DNA from: Methylomonas sp. MK1
GTDB taxonomy: Bacteria; Pseudomonadota; Gammaproteobacteria; Methylococcales; Methylomonadaceae
Length of the DNA: 64,000 nucleotides
Direction: 5' to 3'
Assembly: GCF_000365425.1 (NCBI RefSeq)
Contig: NZ_AQOV01000003.1
Span: 1 to 64,000, forward strand
The notes under the pieces are model-generated. The model was not told the DNA's origin, made no database searches, and saw only the letters and a program-made list of their open reading frames with translations. The translations under genes and the position numbers were made by a program. Shown here piece by piece: positions 35,438-45,169 of this stretch. The first letter of the stretch is position 1, and each line of letters begins with the position of its first letter.

Positions 35438-36973
35438 ATGAAAATGCCTGGAATAATTCTGTGGTATGGCGACCCCCCCTTACCTGGCACCATTTATAAA
35501 TTGGATATGCGTGGATTTGAGTTATCAGAAAATCCCGACGTAGCTAATATCAATATTCAACTACTTAATCCATTACTTAGCTCAGCGTCAATTGTGGTCT
35601 TCAACCACAGTGGGGAGGTGGATGATAGCAACATACATTACGATACTTATAAACAGCTACCGTTGTTCATAAATCATGGACTTCTTATTCTTATTTTATC
35701 TGATCGCGGGAGATGGTCTACCCTCAAAGAGGATTTAAAACGACTTCATCCGAATTTTACCTGGGATGAAGAAATAAGATTCTTAACCGATCTGAAAGGG
35801 ATAAATTTCGACAACATTGTTTCGTATCAACGCGTCCAACCGTGGAAAAATATAAAAATTGAGAAACTCGACCTTTCTGAAGAATTAAAACAGGATGAAA
35901 AATTATTAGTTTGTCGCGCATTTCAGAAAGCCGAAGAATTACATATTCGTGAACTGAAATCGGGTTTCACTCCTTCTCGCGTATTTTTGGCATATGAAAA
36001 AATGAGAGTGAGCTCTATAGCTCATTGGACACAGCCTCGATTGGTAAAAATTGGTGAAAGCAATAATCTTGCCAATGAGATCAAGGCCATGAAAGAAGTA
36101 TCTCCTTTTGTGCCTTTTGAGTTGCGGCCAAATTTGGAGGTGTATATTGAAGGATTTTCAAAATCTGTTTACGTAGCCGATTTCGTAGAAAAATCAGAAT
36201 CTATGCTTGAAGCCGCAAGAGCTGGTCGTGCAGAAGCGGCGATTTCAAATTTATTCAACCGCACACTTCAACTCTGGCGTGATCGCGCTTGGCAGTGTAC
36301 TCCACCATCTATAGAATCACTCGCATTGGCGGCCAAGCGCCTCGAAATCATTTATCCCGATATAATTGAAAATGAATATTTGGAATCAGTACTAATTGAA
36401 GATGCCGCAATTGATGTCAATACGTTATGGGCGACTTTAGTAGACATTTCATTTGAACATCGCGCAGCCACTATTCACGGTGATCTGCATGGTGACAATA
36501 TCCGTGTGCGCGGAGACGATGCAATTCTGATTGATCTTGGCGCGGTAAAGGGTACAGATGAATATGGAAAGGGGGCACCTATTTGTTTCGACGTAGCGAT
36601 GCTTGAGGTGGCATTGGTTTTTACCTGTACAGATGATGAAAATAGGAAAGATCAATTCAATCAACCAGAATGGGAAAATGCTATTCGACGATTCTATGAC
36701 CTTAATGCTATTTTGAACCCTCCTAAGCCGAATCCAAAACCTAAACAGGACGATTACTTTTGGCTTTTTGGTTGCCTGAGACGCGTGCGAGCCTTCGGTA
36801 TTTATGAGCAGAGCGATAAACATGAATATGCGATTGCCTTAGTAATCGCTATGTGGCGTTTGTGCAAGTTTCCATCGCTATCCAAAACCGATAGAGGGCG
36901 CCGCGTTATTGCTCTGGATATTGGAGCTAAGTTAATCAGCCAAATTGAAGCCGAAAGAAGAAAATCGACATGA
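35438..36973 (+). CDS. Phosphotransferase-like protein in the ubiquitin-like operon
   Basis: This 511-residue protein has two parts. The first 135 residues look like an alpha/beta sensor or receiver-type domain of unknown kind (SASIVVFNHSG, then LLILILSDRGRW). From about residue 180 to 480 it resembles aminoglycoside-phosphotransferase or choline-kinase folds. The catalytic loop HGDLHGDN is at 347-354 with the metal-binding D366 in ILIDLGAV, and a lysine near 204 (RLVKIGES) could bind ATP. All key residues are present, so it may be active. It starts 8 bases after the E1 gene behind AAGGAG and overlaps the DUF6527 start. Its substrate is unknown: targets, the modifier or a small molecule are all possible. 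Confidence 0.75.
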   Translation: MKMPGIILWYGDPPLPGTIYKLDMRGFELSENPDVANINIQLLNPLLSSASIVVFNHSGEVDDSNIHYDTYKQLPLFINHGLLILILSDRGRWSTLKEDLKRLHPNFTWDEEIRFLTDLKGINFDNIVSYQRVQPWKNIKIEKLDLSEELKQDEKLLVCRAFQKAEELHIRELKSGFTPSRVFLAYEKMRVSSIAHWTQPRLVKIGESNNLANEIKAMKEVSPFVPFELRPNLEVYIEGFSKSVYVADFVEKSESMLEAARAGRAEAAISNLFNRTLQLWRDRAWQCTPPSIESLALAAKRLEIIYPDIIENEYLESVLIEDAAIDVNTLWATLVDISFEHRAATIHGDLHGDNIRVRGDDAILIDLGAVKGTDEYGKGAPICFDVAMLEVALVFTCTDDENRKDQFNQPEWENAIRRFYDLNAILNPPKPNPKPKQDDYFWLFGCLRRVRAFGIYEQSDKHEYAIALVIAMWRLCKFPSLSKTDRGRRVIALDIGAKLISQIEAERRKST

Positions 36974-37494
36974 AAAACAGAGTCAAGAGGATTCGCGACA
37001 GAGGAACAGTATCTCACCGTCGAGATGCCGATACCTTGATGGAACAGCCTGGCGATTTCGTTCTTGTAACTCGGGGAGTACACAGATCATTTGTCATTCG
37101 TTGTCCAGATGGCTGCGGTGAAACTCTCACGATCAACCTTGACCCTCGAACAGACAAAGCTTGGCGATTTTATCGAAAACGCAACCAGATTTCCGTATTT
37201 CCCTCAGTATGGCGCGATAATGGCTGCTGTAGCCATTTCGTTATTTGGAACCATGTTATTGTCTGGTGTGACAAGTATTGGGATGATAGTGGGGTCGTTG
37301 TGGAAGACGATATCGAATTACGCAAAAAAGTGTTGTCAGTTTGTACAAAAGAGTGGCAACACTATACCGAGATAGCAGAAAAACTGGATGAAGTGCCGTG
37401 GGATGTGAACTGGGCATGCTCTCAACTGGCGCGAAGAGTTAACGCCTTAGTTGAGGGAAGAGATAAGCTGCAAGGGTTCTTCAAGCTGTCTTAG
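36970..37494 (+). CDS. DUF6527-family protein, last gene of the operon
   Basis: The 174-residue protein shows C45 and C49 (RCPDGCGE) and C86, C87, S88, H89 (GCCSHFVIW), as DUF6527 proteins do, and ends in a helical part. In published bacterial ubiquitination-like (Bub) operons I recall DUF6527 proteins acting as proteases that remove the modifier; this memory should be verified. If true, the operon has two separate removal activities, JAB and DUF6527. It overlaps the kinase-like gene by 4 bp and completes the operon. Confidence 0.75.
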   Translation: MKNRVKRIRDRGTVSHRRDADTLMEQPGDFVLVTRGVHRSFVIRCPDGCGETLTINLDPRTDKAWRFYRKRNQISVFPSVWRDNGCCSHFVIWNHVIVWCDKYWDDSGVVVEDDIELRKKVLSVCTKEWQHYTEIAEKLDEVPWDVNWACSQLARRVNALVEGRDKLQGFFKLS

Positions 37495-37892
37495 TTTTGC
37501 GCTCATTGAAATTTTAGCTCTTAGTCGCTAAGTCCCATTTTTACACATATGTCGGCTGTACCCGGAATTGTCCTGACGGGTTAAAACCTAAATCAAAATG
37601 GCTCTTGGATATGTCGATTCCAGCAAAAAATTCTTCTTTATTCACGTTGTACACGTCCCAACTTGTAAAAATTCGGATTGATGCCCCTGCAACTGTTCGG
37701 GCTCTGACAACAAATGAAGAAAGACGCCCCAGGCTTTCTACAAGCACGATGTTTCGGCTTCGTGGGATAACGTCTATCTTTCTTCAAAATCTTTATGGAT
37801 CGTTCTCACATAACATACAAGGGATGACAGTAGCCAAGTTGATCATTGGCGAGATGCACTGAGTCGACCACTAAAACCATAGAACAACTGAC
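37495..37892. other. Gap between the ubiquitin-like operon and recC
   Basis: The gap holds an IS110-type transposase relic (listed separately) and no intact gene. The relic suggests that two acquired modules were joined here. No strong promoter for recC was seen. Confidence 0.5.
37541..37640 (-). pseudogene. N-terminal relic of an IS110-family transposase
   Basis: The frame encodes FFAGIDISKSHFDLGFNPSG, which is the start of the DEDD transposase of IS110 elements, including its first catalytic aspartate. It is cut off after about 30 residues. Upstream residues in the same frame do not look like transposase. Confidence 0.65.
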
Positions 37893-40800
37893 ATGACCGA
37901 ATCAAATCACATCAGCCCACTGGATAGCGGTATTGCCGTGATTCATTCGAATCAATTGGAAGAACTCCGTGATGTCGTGGAATATTGGCTACGCCAACAC
38001 CCGCTAGCCCCCTTGGAGAATGAGATTTTCCTGGTGCAGAGCAATGGCATGGGGCAGTGGTTAAAACAAAATTTGGCCCAAAATGCCTTATTAGGCATTG
38101 CCGCCGCTACTAAAATGCAATTGCCCTCGTTGTTCATCTGGGGTGCCTATCGTGCGGTATTGGGCGAGCAAATTCCTAAAGAGCAACTTCTGGCAAAAGC
38201 CCCGCTGATTTGGCGCTTGTATCGTTTGTTGCCAATTCTGGTTACGCAATCCGGTTTTGAAACCCTGGCCAGCTTTTTGGCTGATGACAGCAACAGCCGT
38301 AAACGTTACCAACTGGCCGAACAACTCGCGGATTTGTTCGACCAATATCAGGTGTACCGTTCGGACTGGATTTCGGATTGGGCCGAAGGGAATGATGTGT
38401 TGCGCAACGCCCACGGTGAGATCAAGCCTCTGCCCGAACAACAGCACTGGCAAGCCCTTTTATGGCGGGCGGTGCTTGAGGATTTGGGCGAGGCGTCCAT
38501 GCAGTTCGCCAGTCGAGCATCAGTACATGCGCAGTTTATGACGCATATCGATACGCTGGAACAGCGTCCTGCGGGGATTCCACGGCGGATTATTCTGTTT
38601 GGGCTATCGTCCCTGCCGCAACAATCGCTTGAAGTGTTGGCCAAGCTTGGCAAGTTTTGTCAGATTGTGTTGTTTGTCCATAACCCTTGCCAGCATTACT
38701 GGGCTGACATCATCGAAGACAAAGAGCTCCTCAAAGCCGAGCGCCGGCGTCAGTCCTATAAAGCGGGGATGACCTCTTCATTGACCGCCGAAGAACTGCA
38801 TCTGCATGCGCCACCTTTACTGGCTGCCTGGGGTAAACAGGGCCGTGATTACATTCGATTGCTGGACCATTTTGATGAAACCCAGCACTATGAGCACTGG
38901 CATTGGCCACAGAACAAAATCGATCTATTCAAAGACTATGGGGAGCCCAGTCAACGCAGTTTATTGCAAAATCTCCAGCAGTCCATTCTCGATCTGGAGC
39001 CTTTGCCTGAAGAGCCCATACTCTTACTCGCAGCGGATGATTCCATCGCCTTTCATATTGCCCACAGTCCGCAGCGTGAAGTCGAAATTCTGCATGATCA
39101 ATTGCTCGCCCGTTTTGCTGCGGCAAAACAAAACCGGGAACCGCTTTACCCGCGCGATGTGATTGTGATGGTGCCGGACATCAATCAATATGCGCCGCAT
39201 ATCCGCGCGGTGTTCGGGCAGATTCAAGCGGATGATCCGCGCTATATTCCCTACAGCTTGGCCGACCAGCAACAACGCGGTCAAAACCCCATGCTGGTGG
39301 CCGTCGAGGCTTTACTGAACTTACCGGAATCGCGTTTTACCGTCAGTGAGTTTCTGGGCTTACTGGAAGTGCCGGCACTGCGGGCGCGTTTTGATATCGA
39401 TGAATCGGCTATTCCAAAATTACATCAATGGATTGAAGAAGCAGGCATCCGTTGGGGCTTAAATGCCGAACAACGGACTCAATCGGTGAGTATGCCGTCC
39501 AATCTGGAGGCGAATACCTGGCAGTTTGGTTTACGCCGAATGTTATTGGGTTATGCGGTGGGCGCCGGCGAAGCTTTTGCACAGATTGAGCCATATGCGG
39601 AAATCGGCGGGCTGGAGGCACAATGGGTCGGAGATCTGTCCTTTCTGTTGGAGTCCCTTGAGAAATACGCCAGTTTGCTCAGACGTGAACAAAATACGAA
39701 GGATTGGCAATTGACCCTCTTAGCACTACTGGAGGATTTTTTTAGCATCAGCAACGACCAGGAACGAAAAACCCTGGAAACGCTGACCAGTTCCTTAGCC
39801 AAGTGGGGCCAGTCCTGTGAACAAGCGGGCTTAACGAAAACGGATGTGATGCCGATCAATGTCGTGCGAGAGGCCTGGCTTACCAGCGTGGATGAACCTT
39901 CCTTGCATCAAAGATTTCTCAGTGGCCGCGTTAATTTCTGTACCTTGATGCCGATGCGTGCCATTCCGTTCCGGTTGATTTGCCTATTGGGCATGAACGA
40001 CGGCGATTATCCGCGCAATCAACAAGCGCCCAGCTTTGATTTGATGAGCCACCGTGGTCAGTATCGTCCCGGCGACCGTTCGCGCCGGCAGGACGATCAA
40101 TACCTGTTTCTGGAAGCCTTATTATCGGCAAGACAGCAACTGTATATCAGCTGGGTAGGGCGCAGCATCCGCGATAACAGTGAGCGGCCGCCTTCGGTGT
40201 TGATCAGTCAATTACGCGAGGTGTTGGCTCAGGGGTGGAGGCTTGCGGATGAAGTCTCCTTACTGGCGTCATTGACGGTTGAACATCCCCTGCAACCGTT
40301 TAGTCTGGCCTATGTGCTGCAAAATCGCGATCCACGCTTGTTTACTTATGCGCGGGAATGGTATGAGCCGGCAACGGATAGCCCCTTGTCTGAGCTATCC
40401 GCACCCAAGCCGGAAGAAAAAGGGTTCACTCTTTCCCTGGAGTCGCTGGCCCGTTTTTTGAAAGCCCCAGTCAAAGCTTTCTGTAATCATACGCTCAAGT
40501 TTGGTTTCGACGAGGAAACGGTCACCAGCGAAGATCATGAACCGTTTGGCTTTAACACTCTGCAATCGTTTGTATTAAGTGAAGCCTTGCTGCAAAGCTT
40601 AAACAGTGAACTGGCTAACGGCGCCGATCTCAAAAACACCGATGCGTTTTTTGCTCAGCAACAATCCGCCATGGCACAGCAGGGCCTGCTGCCTCTAGGT
40701 GGGTTTGCTCAGGCAACGTATGACGCCATTAGCGAACCGGTCAAATTGGCGTGGCAGCAGTATCAATCAGTGCTGCCGGTCTGGTCCACCGAACTTGATG

Positions 40801-41459
40801 CTCATGCCACCCATTTGCCGCCCTTTACCCTGGCCGATGGGGTGACTGTGCAATTGACAGGTGACCTGAGTCAATTACGGCGCAGTAGTGATCAGCAGGG
40901 GGATGGTTTGATTTATTTAACCGCCCAGCGCTTAATCAATAAAGATAAAGACAAAACCCTCAAATACCCCAATTTGTTGTTGCATTGGGTGCAGCACTTA
41001 GCCGCGTGTGCGGATCATTTACCGGTACAAACGCTGGTGATTGCTGCAGATGTGGTGATAGAAATCCCCACCATTGATCAAGCCGAGGCTTATGCCACGC
41101 TAAAATCACTGGTCGAAGCCTATCACCAAGGGATGCAAGCTCCGTTGCCGGTAGCCTGCAAAACGGCTTTTGCCTGGTTGGCCGCCTCTGCCGGCAGTGA
41201 TCAGGACAAAGCCCTGGAAAAAGCCCTTAGCCGATACCAAGGGGACGATTGGACGTCAGGGGAGGTAAAATATGATGCTTATCTGACACGATTCTTTCCG
41301 AATTTTGCCAGTTTAAATCAAAGCCATCTGGAAACCGCTCAAAAGTCGGATCTAAACTCCGATCAGGACAAGGCTTTTCAGTATTGGGCTGAAACGTTGT
41401 ATCAGCCGGCTTTTAATCAAATCCAGCAATACGAAACGGCACAGGGAGCGTCAGAATGA
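37893..41459 (+). CDS. recC: RecC, exonuclease V gamma subunit
   Basis: RecC holds the RecBCD complex together and reads the Chi site. The 1188-residue protein begins with the typical IHSNQLEELRDVVEYWL and has MQLPSLFIWGAYR, DDPRYIPYSLADQQ and VNFCTLMPMRAIPFRLICLLGMNDGDYPR, all recognised RecC segments. The order here is recC, recB, recD with 4-bp ATGA overlaps and no ptrA, unlike the E. coli locus. The set seems complete and intact and lies inside a defence-like island, not in a typical chromosomal setting. Confidence 0.95.
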   Translation: MTESNHISPLDSGIAVIHSNQLEELRDVVEYWLRQHPLAPLENEIFLVQSNGMGQWLKQNLAQNALLGIAAATKMQLPSLFIWGAYRAVLGEQIPKEQLLAKAPLIWRLYRLLPILVTQSGFETLASFLADDSNSRKRYQLAEQLADLFDQYQVYRSDWISDWAEGNDVLRNAHGEIKPLPEQQHWQALLWRAVLEDLGEASMQFASRASVHAQFMTHIDTLEQRPAGIPRRIILFGLSSLPQQSLEVLAKLGKFCQIVLFVHNPCQHYWADIIEDKELLKAERRRQSYKAGMTSSLTAEELHLHAPPLLAAWGKQGRDYIRLLDHFDETQHYEHWHWPQNKIDLFKDYGEPSQRSLLQNLQQSILDLEPLPEEPILLLAADDSIAFHIAHSPQREVEILHDQLLARFAAAKQNREPLYPRDVIVMVPDINQYAPHIRAVFGQIQADDPRYIPYSLADQQQRGQNPMLVAVEALLNLPESRFTVSEFLGLLEVPALRARFDIDESAIPKLHQWIEEAGIRWGLNAEQRTQSVSMPSNLEANTWQFGLRRMLLGYAVGAGEAFAQIEPYAEIGGLEAQWVGDLSFLLESLEKYASLLRREQNTKDWQLTLLALLEDFFSISNDQERKTLETLTSSLAKWGQSCEQAGLTKTDVMPINVVREAWLTSVDEPSLHQRFLSGRVNFCTLMPMRAIPFRLICLLGMNDGDYPRNQQAPSFDLMSHRGQYRPGDRSRRQDDQYLFLEALLSARQQLYISWVGRSIRDNSERPPSVLISQLREVLAQGWRLADEVSLLASLTVEHPLQPFSLAYVLQNRDPRLFTYAREWYEPATDSPLSELSAPKPEEKGFTLSLESLARFLKAPVKAFCNHTLKFGFDEETVTSEDHEPFGFNTLQSFVLSEALLQSLNSELANGADLKNTDAFFAQQQSAMAQQGLLPLGGFAQATYDAISEPVKLAWQQYQSVLPVWSTELDAHATHLPPFTLADGVTVQLTGDLSQLRRSSDQQGDGLIYLTAQRLINKDKDKTLKYPNLLLHWVQHLAACADHLPVQTLVIAADVVIEIPTIDQAEAYATLKSLVEAYHQGMQAPLPVACKTAFAWLAASAGSDQDKALEKALSRYQGDDWTSGEVKYDAYLTRFFPNFASLNQSHLETAQKSDLNSDQDKAFQYWAETLYQPAFNQIQQYETAQGASE

Positions 41460-44400
41460 CCACGGCGATTGCGTTAAATCCGGTGACTTTTCCCTTGTCC
41501 GGTACCCGTTTGATTGAAGCCAGCGCCGGGACGGGTAAGACCTATACCATTGCGGCACTCTATGTGCGCTTGATACTGGGACATCAGCTCGACGAGTCTG
41601 TCCCAAGACGCGAGTTATTGCCACCGGAAATTCTGGTCGTTACCTTTACCGAAGCTTCGACTAAAGAATTGCGCGAACGGATTCGAGAACGCCTTAGCCA
41701 GGTAGCGCGTTTTTTCCGTGAGCAACCGGTGAAAAACGATGCCTTTCTGGAAGCCATCCGCGCGGATTATGATCCCGCTCTCTGGTCAGCGTGTGCCCGG
41801 CGTCTGGAACTGGCCGCCAACTGGATGGATGAAGCGGCCGTCTACACCATCCACAGCTGGTGTAATCGCATGTTGCAACAACATGCGTTCGATAGTGGCA
41901 GCCTGTTTCATCAAGAGGTTAATACCGATGATACCGAGCTGTTAAATGAAGTCGTCAGGGATTATTGGCGCACTTTCTATTACGACATGGTGTATGACGA
42001 CCCGGATTTTCAGTCGCTCTATAGCCTTTTTCAGCAACCGGATAACTTGCTGAAGGAAATTCGCACGCTGTTAAATAACGCCGATCCGATTGCGAACTGC
42101 CTGACTCCCGATCAAGACATCAAAACCTTGATGACAACAGTCAATACCGCCAAACAAGAGGTTTTGCAATTACTCAAGCAACCTTGGGGACAATGGGCAG
42201 GTGAAATTAAAGAGTTAGTGGAAACAGCGGTTAAAAACAAAGTGCTGCCCGGCACAAACTATAAGTCTAATTCCATTAAGAGCTGGATCGATAAAATAAT
42301 CACCTGGAGTTCTGATCCGAATCAGGAATCGCTTGATCTTTTAACGGGTTTTAAAAGCCTATCCCCGGCCGGTATGGCAAACCTCGCCAAATCGGGCCAA
42401 ACGCCACCCGTGCATCCCGGCTTTGAGGCGATTAGCCAATTGCCGGGACAGCTGGCTGCACTACCGAATTTAAAAATCGAACTGATCAAACACGCCATCC
42501 ACTGGATTCGCAACCGTTACGACAGTGAAAAGCAACGTGTGGCGCGGATGACGTTCGATGACATGCTGACCCGTCTTGATCAAGCCCTGCAAGGCAACAA
42601 CGGTCAGCGTTTGGCAAGCGTGATTCGCCAGCAATACCCCATCGCGTTAATCGATGAGTTTCAGGATACCGACCCGGTTCAATACCGTATTTTTTCCACC
42701 CTGTACCCGGCAGAGGGTGATGCTGAAGTGGGCTGCTTGATGATTGGCGATCCCAAACAAGCGATCTACTCGTTCCGGGGCGCCGATATTTATACCTATC
42801 TCAGGGCTCATCAGGATACGGCGGGGAAGCATTACACGCTAGGCACCAACTACCGTTCTACCCAGAACTTGGTGGACGCGGTGAATCAGGTCTTTCTGCA
42901 AGCCGATCAGCAACCCAATGGGGCTTTTCGTTTCAAGCGTGAGGACGACAACCCCTTACCTTTCATTCCGGTGGCCGCCAAAGGCCGTGAGGATGAATGG
43001 GTCATCAACGATCTGGCGGCGCCGGCCTTAACGCTCTGGCATTGGGATATCACCGATGCCGATGGCCAGCTAAAGCCCGTGGGACTGCCGGAATATCGGC
43101 AAACCATGGCCGAAGTGACGGCCAGCGAGATTGTGGGCTTGCTGAATTTGGCGACGCAAGGCCGTACCGGTTTTAAATCGTTAAAAAAGTTAAAGTCCTT
43201 ACAGCCCTCGGATATTGCGATTTTAGTCAGAAGCGGCGCCGAAGCCAAAGTGATGCGAAACGCACTGGCCAGACGCCAATTGCGTAGCGTCTATCTGTCC
43301 GAGCGCGACTCGATCTTTGCCAGCCGTGAGGCTACAGACCTCTTGCTGTGGCTGAAAGCGCTCGCCGAACCGCGTAATGAACGCAAGGTGCGCACCGCGT
43401 TAAGTACCGCCACCTTTGGCTGGCCTTACCAAACACTGCATCAACTGGCTTTGGATGAACCCGGCTGGGAACAGCAACTAGAACGTTTCTTGGGCTATCA
43501 GGCACGCTGGCAGCAGGATGGCATTTTACCGACCTTACGGCAACTGATGAGCGATTATGGCTTGCATGCGCGACTCACCGCGGAAAGTGAGGGCGAACGC
43601 TGTATCACCAATCTATTGCATCTGGCAGAGCTGCTGCAGCAAGCCAGTGGTCAGCTCGAAGGCGAGCAGGCTTTAATCCGCTATCTGGCGGAGGCCATCG
43701 AAGCCGAGAGCAGTCAATCCGGAGACGAGGGCATTATCCGGCTGGAAAGCGATGCCAATCTGATCAAAATCATTACCATCCATAAATCCAAGGGACTTGA
43801 GTATCCCTTGGTTTTTCTGCCTTTTATTTGTAGCTTTAGAGAGATCAGCAGCCGTTTCAATACCCACTACCGCTACCACGATGAACATCAAATCCTCAAC
43901 ATTGATTTGACGAAGACGGATGACATCAGAGCGTTAAGCGATGAAGAACGCCTGCAGGAAGATTTGCGGCTACTGTATGTCGCCATGACCCGAGCGCGTT
44001 ATGCTTGCTGGTTAGGGATTGCGCCGGTTAAATTCGGTAATACCAAAGAATGCCAGCTGGAAAAATCCGCCATGGGTTCTCTGTTGAACTGGCAAGCCGG
44101 GCAGCCCGCCGGCGAGCTGAGTCCTCAACTGACGCAACTGAAAGGCGATTGCGAGTCCATCACGTTGACCGGACTACCCGCCATCAACGATGAGCCTTAC
44201 CTCGCCCCGCAACAAACCGAACAGTTGGAGCCCACGCGTGTCGCCGCCGCTAGAATTACGAATAATTGGTGGGTGGCAAGCTATAGCGCCTTGCAAATTG
44301 AAGAGACCCAATTGATTAGCGAGGAGCAGCCGCATCTGCCGCAAGAACTGGAAACCGCTCGGGACGATAAGCAAAACGATGAAGCAGACCTAAATGTATC

Positions 44401-45169
44401 GCCGACGCTAAAAACACTGACCGGCATCCATGGTTTAGCCAGGGGCTCAGGGCCTGGGGTATTAATTCATGACCTGCTGGAGCAATGCGCACAGCTAGGC
44501 TTTTCGGCCGTGCAGGCCAATTCGGCGCTCGGTCTACAGTTAATCCAAAAGGGCTTTACCGCCAGTGAATGGACCCACAAACAGGACATTATTGCCTCGG
44601 CGTTGTCGGTCTGGTTAAGTATGCCCTTGTTGGAAGGTGAAAATCTAAGTTTGGCCCAACTCGGTGCCGACGCCTATCAAGCTGAAATGGAGTTTTTGCT
44701 GGGTGCAGACTCCGTGGATGTTCAAGTCTTAGACCAGCTGGTGACCCGACATACGTTTGCTGGACAACCTCGGCCAAGTTTGCTGCCGAGATATGTCAAC
44801 GGCTTATTAAAAGGCTTTATGGATCTGGTGTTTGTATATAACCAGCAATATTACGTGGTTGATTACAAATTTAATAGCCTGGGCAATGATGATGCGAGTT
44901 ATACGCCGGCGGCGCTAGAAAAGGCGATGCTGTCAAAACGCTACGATTTGCAATATTCACTCTATTTACTGGCGTTGCACCGTTTGCTGAAGGTTCGGCT
45001 GGGTACGCAGTACGATTACGAAACACATATTGGCGGCGGGCTTTACTTGTTTCTGCGTGGATCGGAAAGCCCAAGCGGTGGCAGGCTGTTTACTAAACCG
45101 CCGCGTGAACTCATCGAAGACCTGGATAAACTTTTTTCGGCATCGACGCTGAATGGAGACACACTATGA
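41456..45169 (+). CDS. recB: RecB, exonuclease V beta subunit (helicase-nuclease)
   Basis: RecB is the 3'-to-5' helicase and the nuclease of the complex. Walker A appears as EASAGTGKTYTIAAL near residue 20, the UvrD-type motif as IDEFQDTDPVQYRIF, and GDPKQAIYSFRGAD beyond it. The C-terminal nuclease domain keeps GLLKGFMDLVF and VVDYKFN, corresponding to the catalytic D...DYK residues. At 1237 residues it is full length. Overlaps of 4 bp link it to recC and recD. Confidence 0.96.
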   Translation: MTTAIALNPVTFPLSGTRLIEASAGTGKTYTIAALYVRLILGHQLDESVPRRELLPPEILVVTFTEASTKELRERIRERLSQVARFFREQPVKNDAFLEAIRADYDPALWSACARRLELAANWMDEAAVYTIHSWCNRMLQQHAFDSGSLFHQEVNTDDTELLNEVVRDYWRTFYYDMVYDDPDFQSLYSLFQQPDNLLKEIRTLLNNADPIANCLTPDQDIKTLMTTVNTAKQEVLQLLKQPWGQWAGEIKELVETAVKNKVLPGTNYKSNSIKSWIDKIITWSSDPNQESLDLLTGFKSLSPAGMANLAKSGQTPPVHPGFEAISQLPGQLAALPNLKIELIKHAIHWIRNRYDSEKQRVARMTFDDMLTRLDQALQGNNGQRLASVIRQQYPIALIDEFQDTDPVQYRIFSTLYPAEGDAEVGCLMIGDPKQAIYSFRGADIYTYLRAHQDTAGKHYTLGTNYRSTQNLVDAVNQVFLQADQQPNGAFRFKREDDNPLPFIPVAAKGREDEWVINDLAAPALTLWHWDITDADGQLKPVGLPEYRQTMAEVTASEIVGLLNLATQGRTGFKSLKKLKSLQPSDIAILVRSGAEAKVMRNALARRQLRSVYLSERDSIFASREATDLLLWLKALAEPRNERKVRTALSTATFGWPYQTLHQLALDEPGWEQQLERFLGYQARWQQDGILPTLRQLMSDYGLHARLTAESEGERCITNLLHLAELLQQASGQLEGEQALIRYLAEAIEAESSQSGDEGIIRLESDANLIKIITIHKSKGLEYPLVFLPFICSFREISSRFNTHYRYHDEHQILNIDLTKTDDIRALSDEERLQEDLRLLYVAMTRARYACWLGIAPVKFGNTKECQLEKSAMGSLLNWQAGQPAGELSPQLTQLKGDCESITLTGLPAINDEPYLAPQQTEQLEPTRVAAARITNNWWVASYSALQIEETQLISEEQPHLPQELETARDDKQNDEADLNVSPTLKTLTGIHGLARGSGPGVLIHDLLEQCAQLGFSAVQANSALGLQLIQKGFTASEWTHKQDIIASALSVWLSMPLLEGENLSLAQLGADAYQAEMEFLLGADSVDVQVLDQLVTRHTFAGQPRPSLLPRYVNGLLKGFMDLVFVYNQQYYVVDYKFNSLGNDDASYTPAALEKAMLSKRYDLQYSLYLLALHRLLKVRLGTQYDYETHIGGGLYLFLRGSESPSGGRLFTKPPRELIEDLDKLFSASTLNGDTL

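Noticed and set aside
37605..37862. Small plus-strand gene of 85 residues before recC
   Set aside because: It runs antisense over the IS110 relic, has no ribosome-binding site and no recognisable domain.
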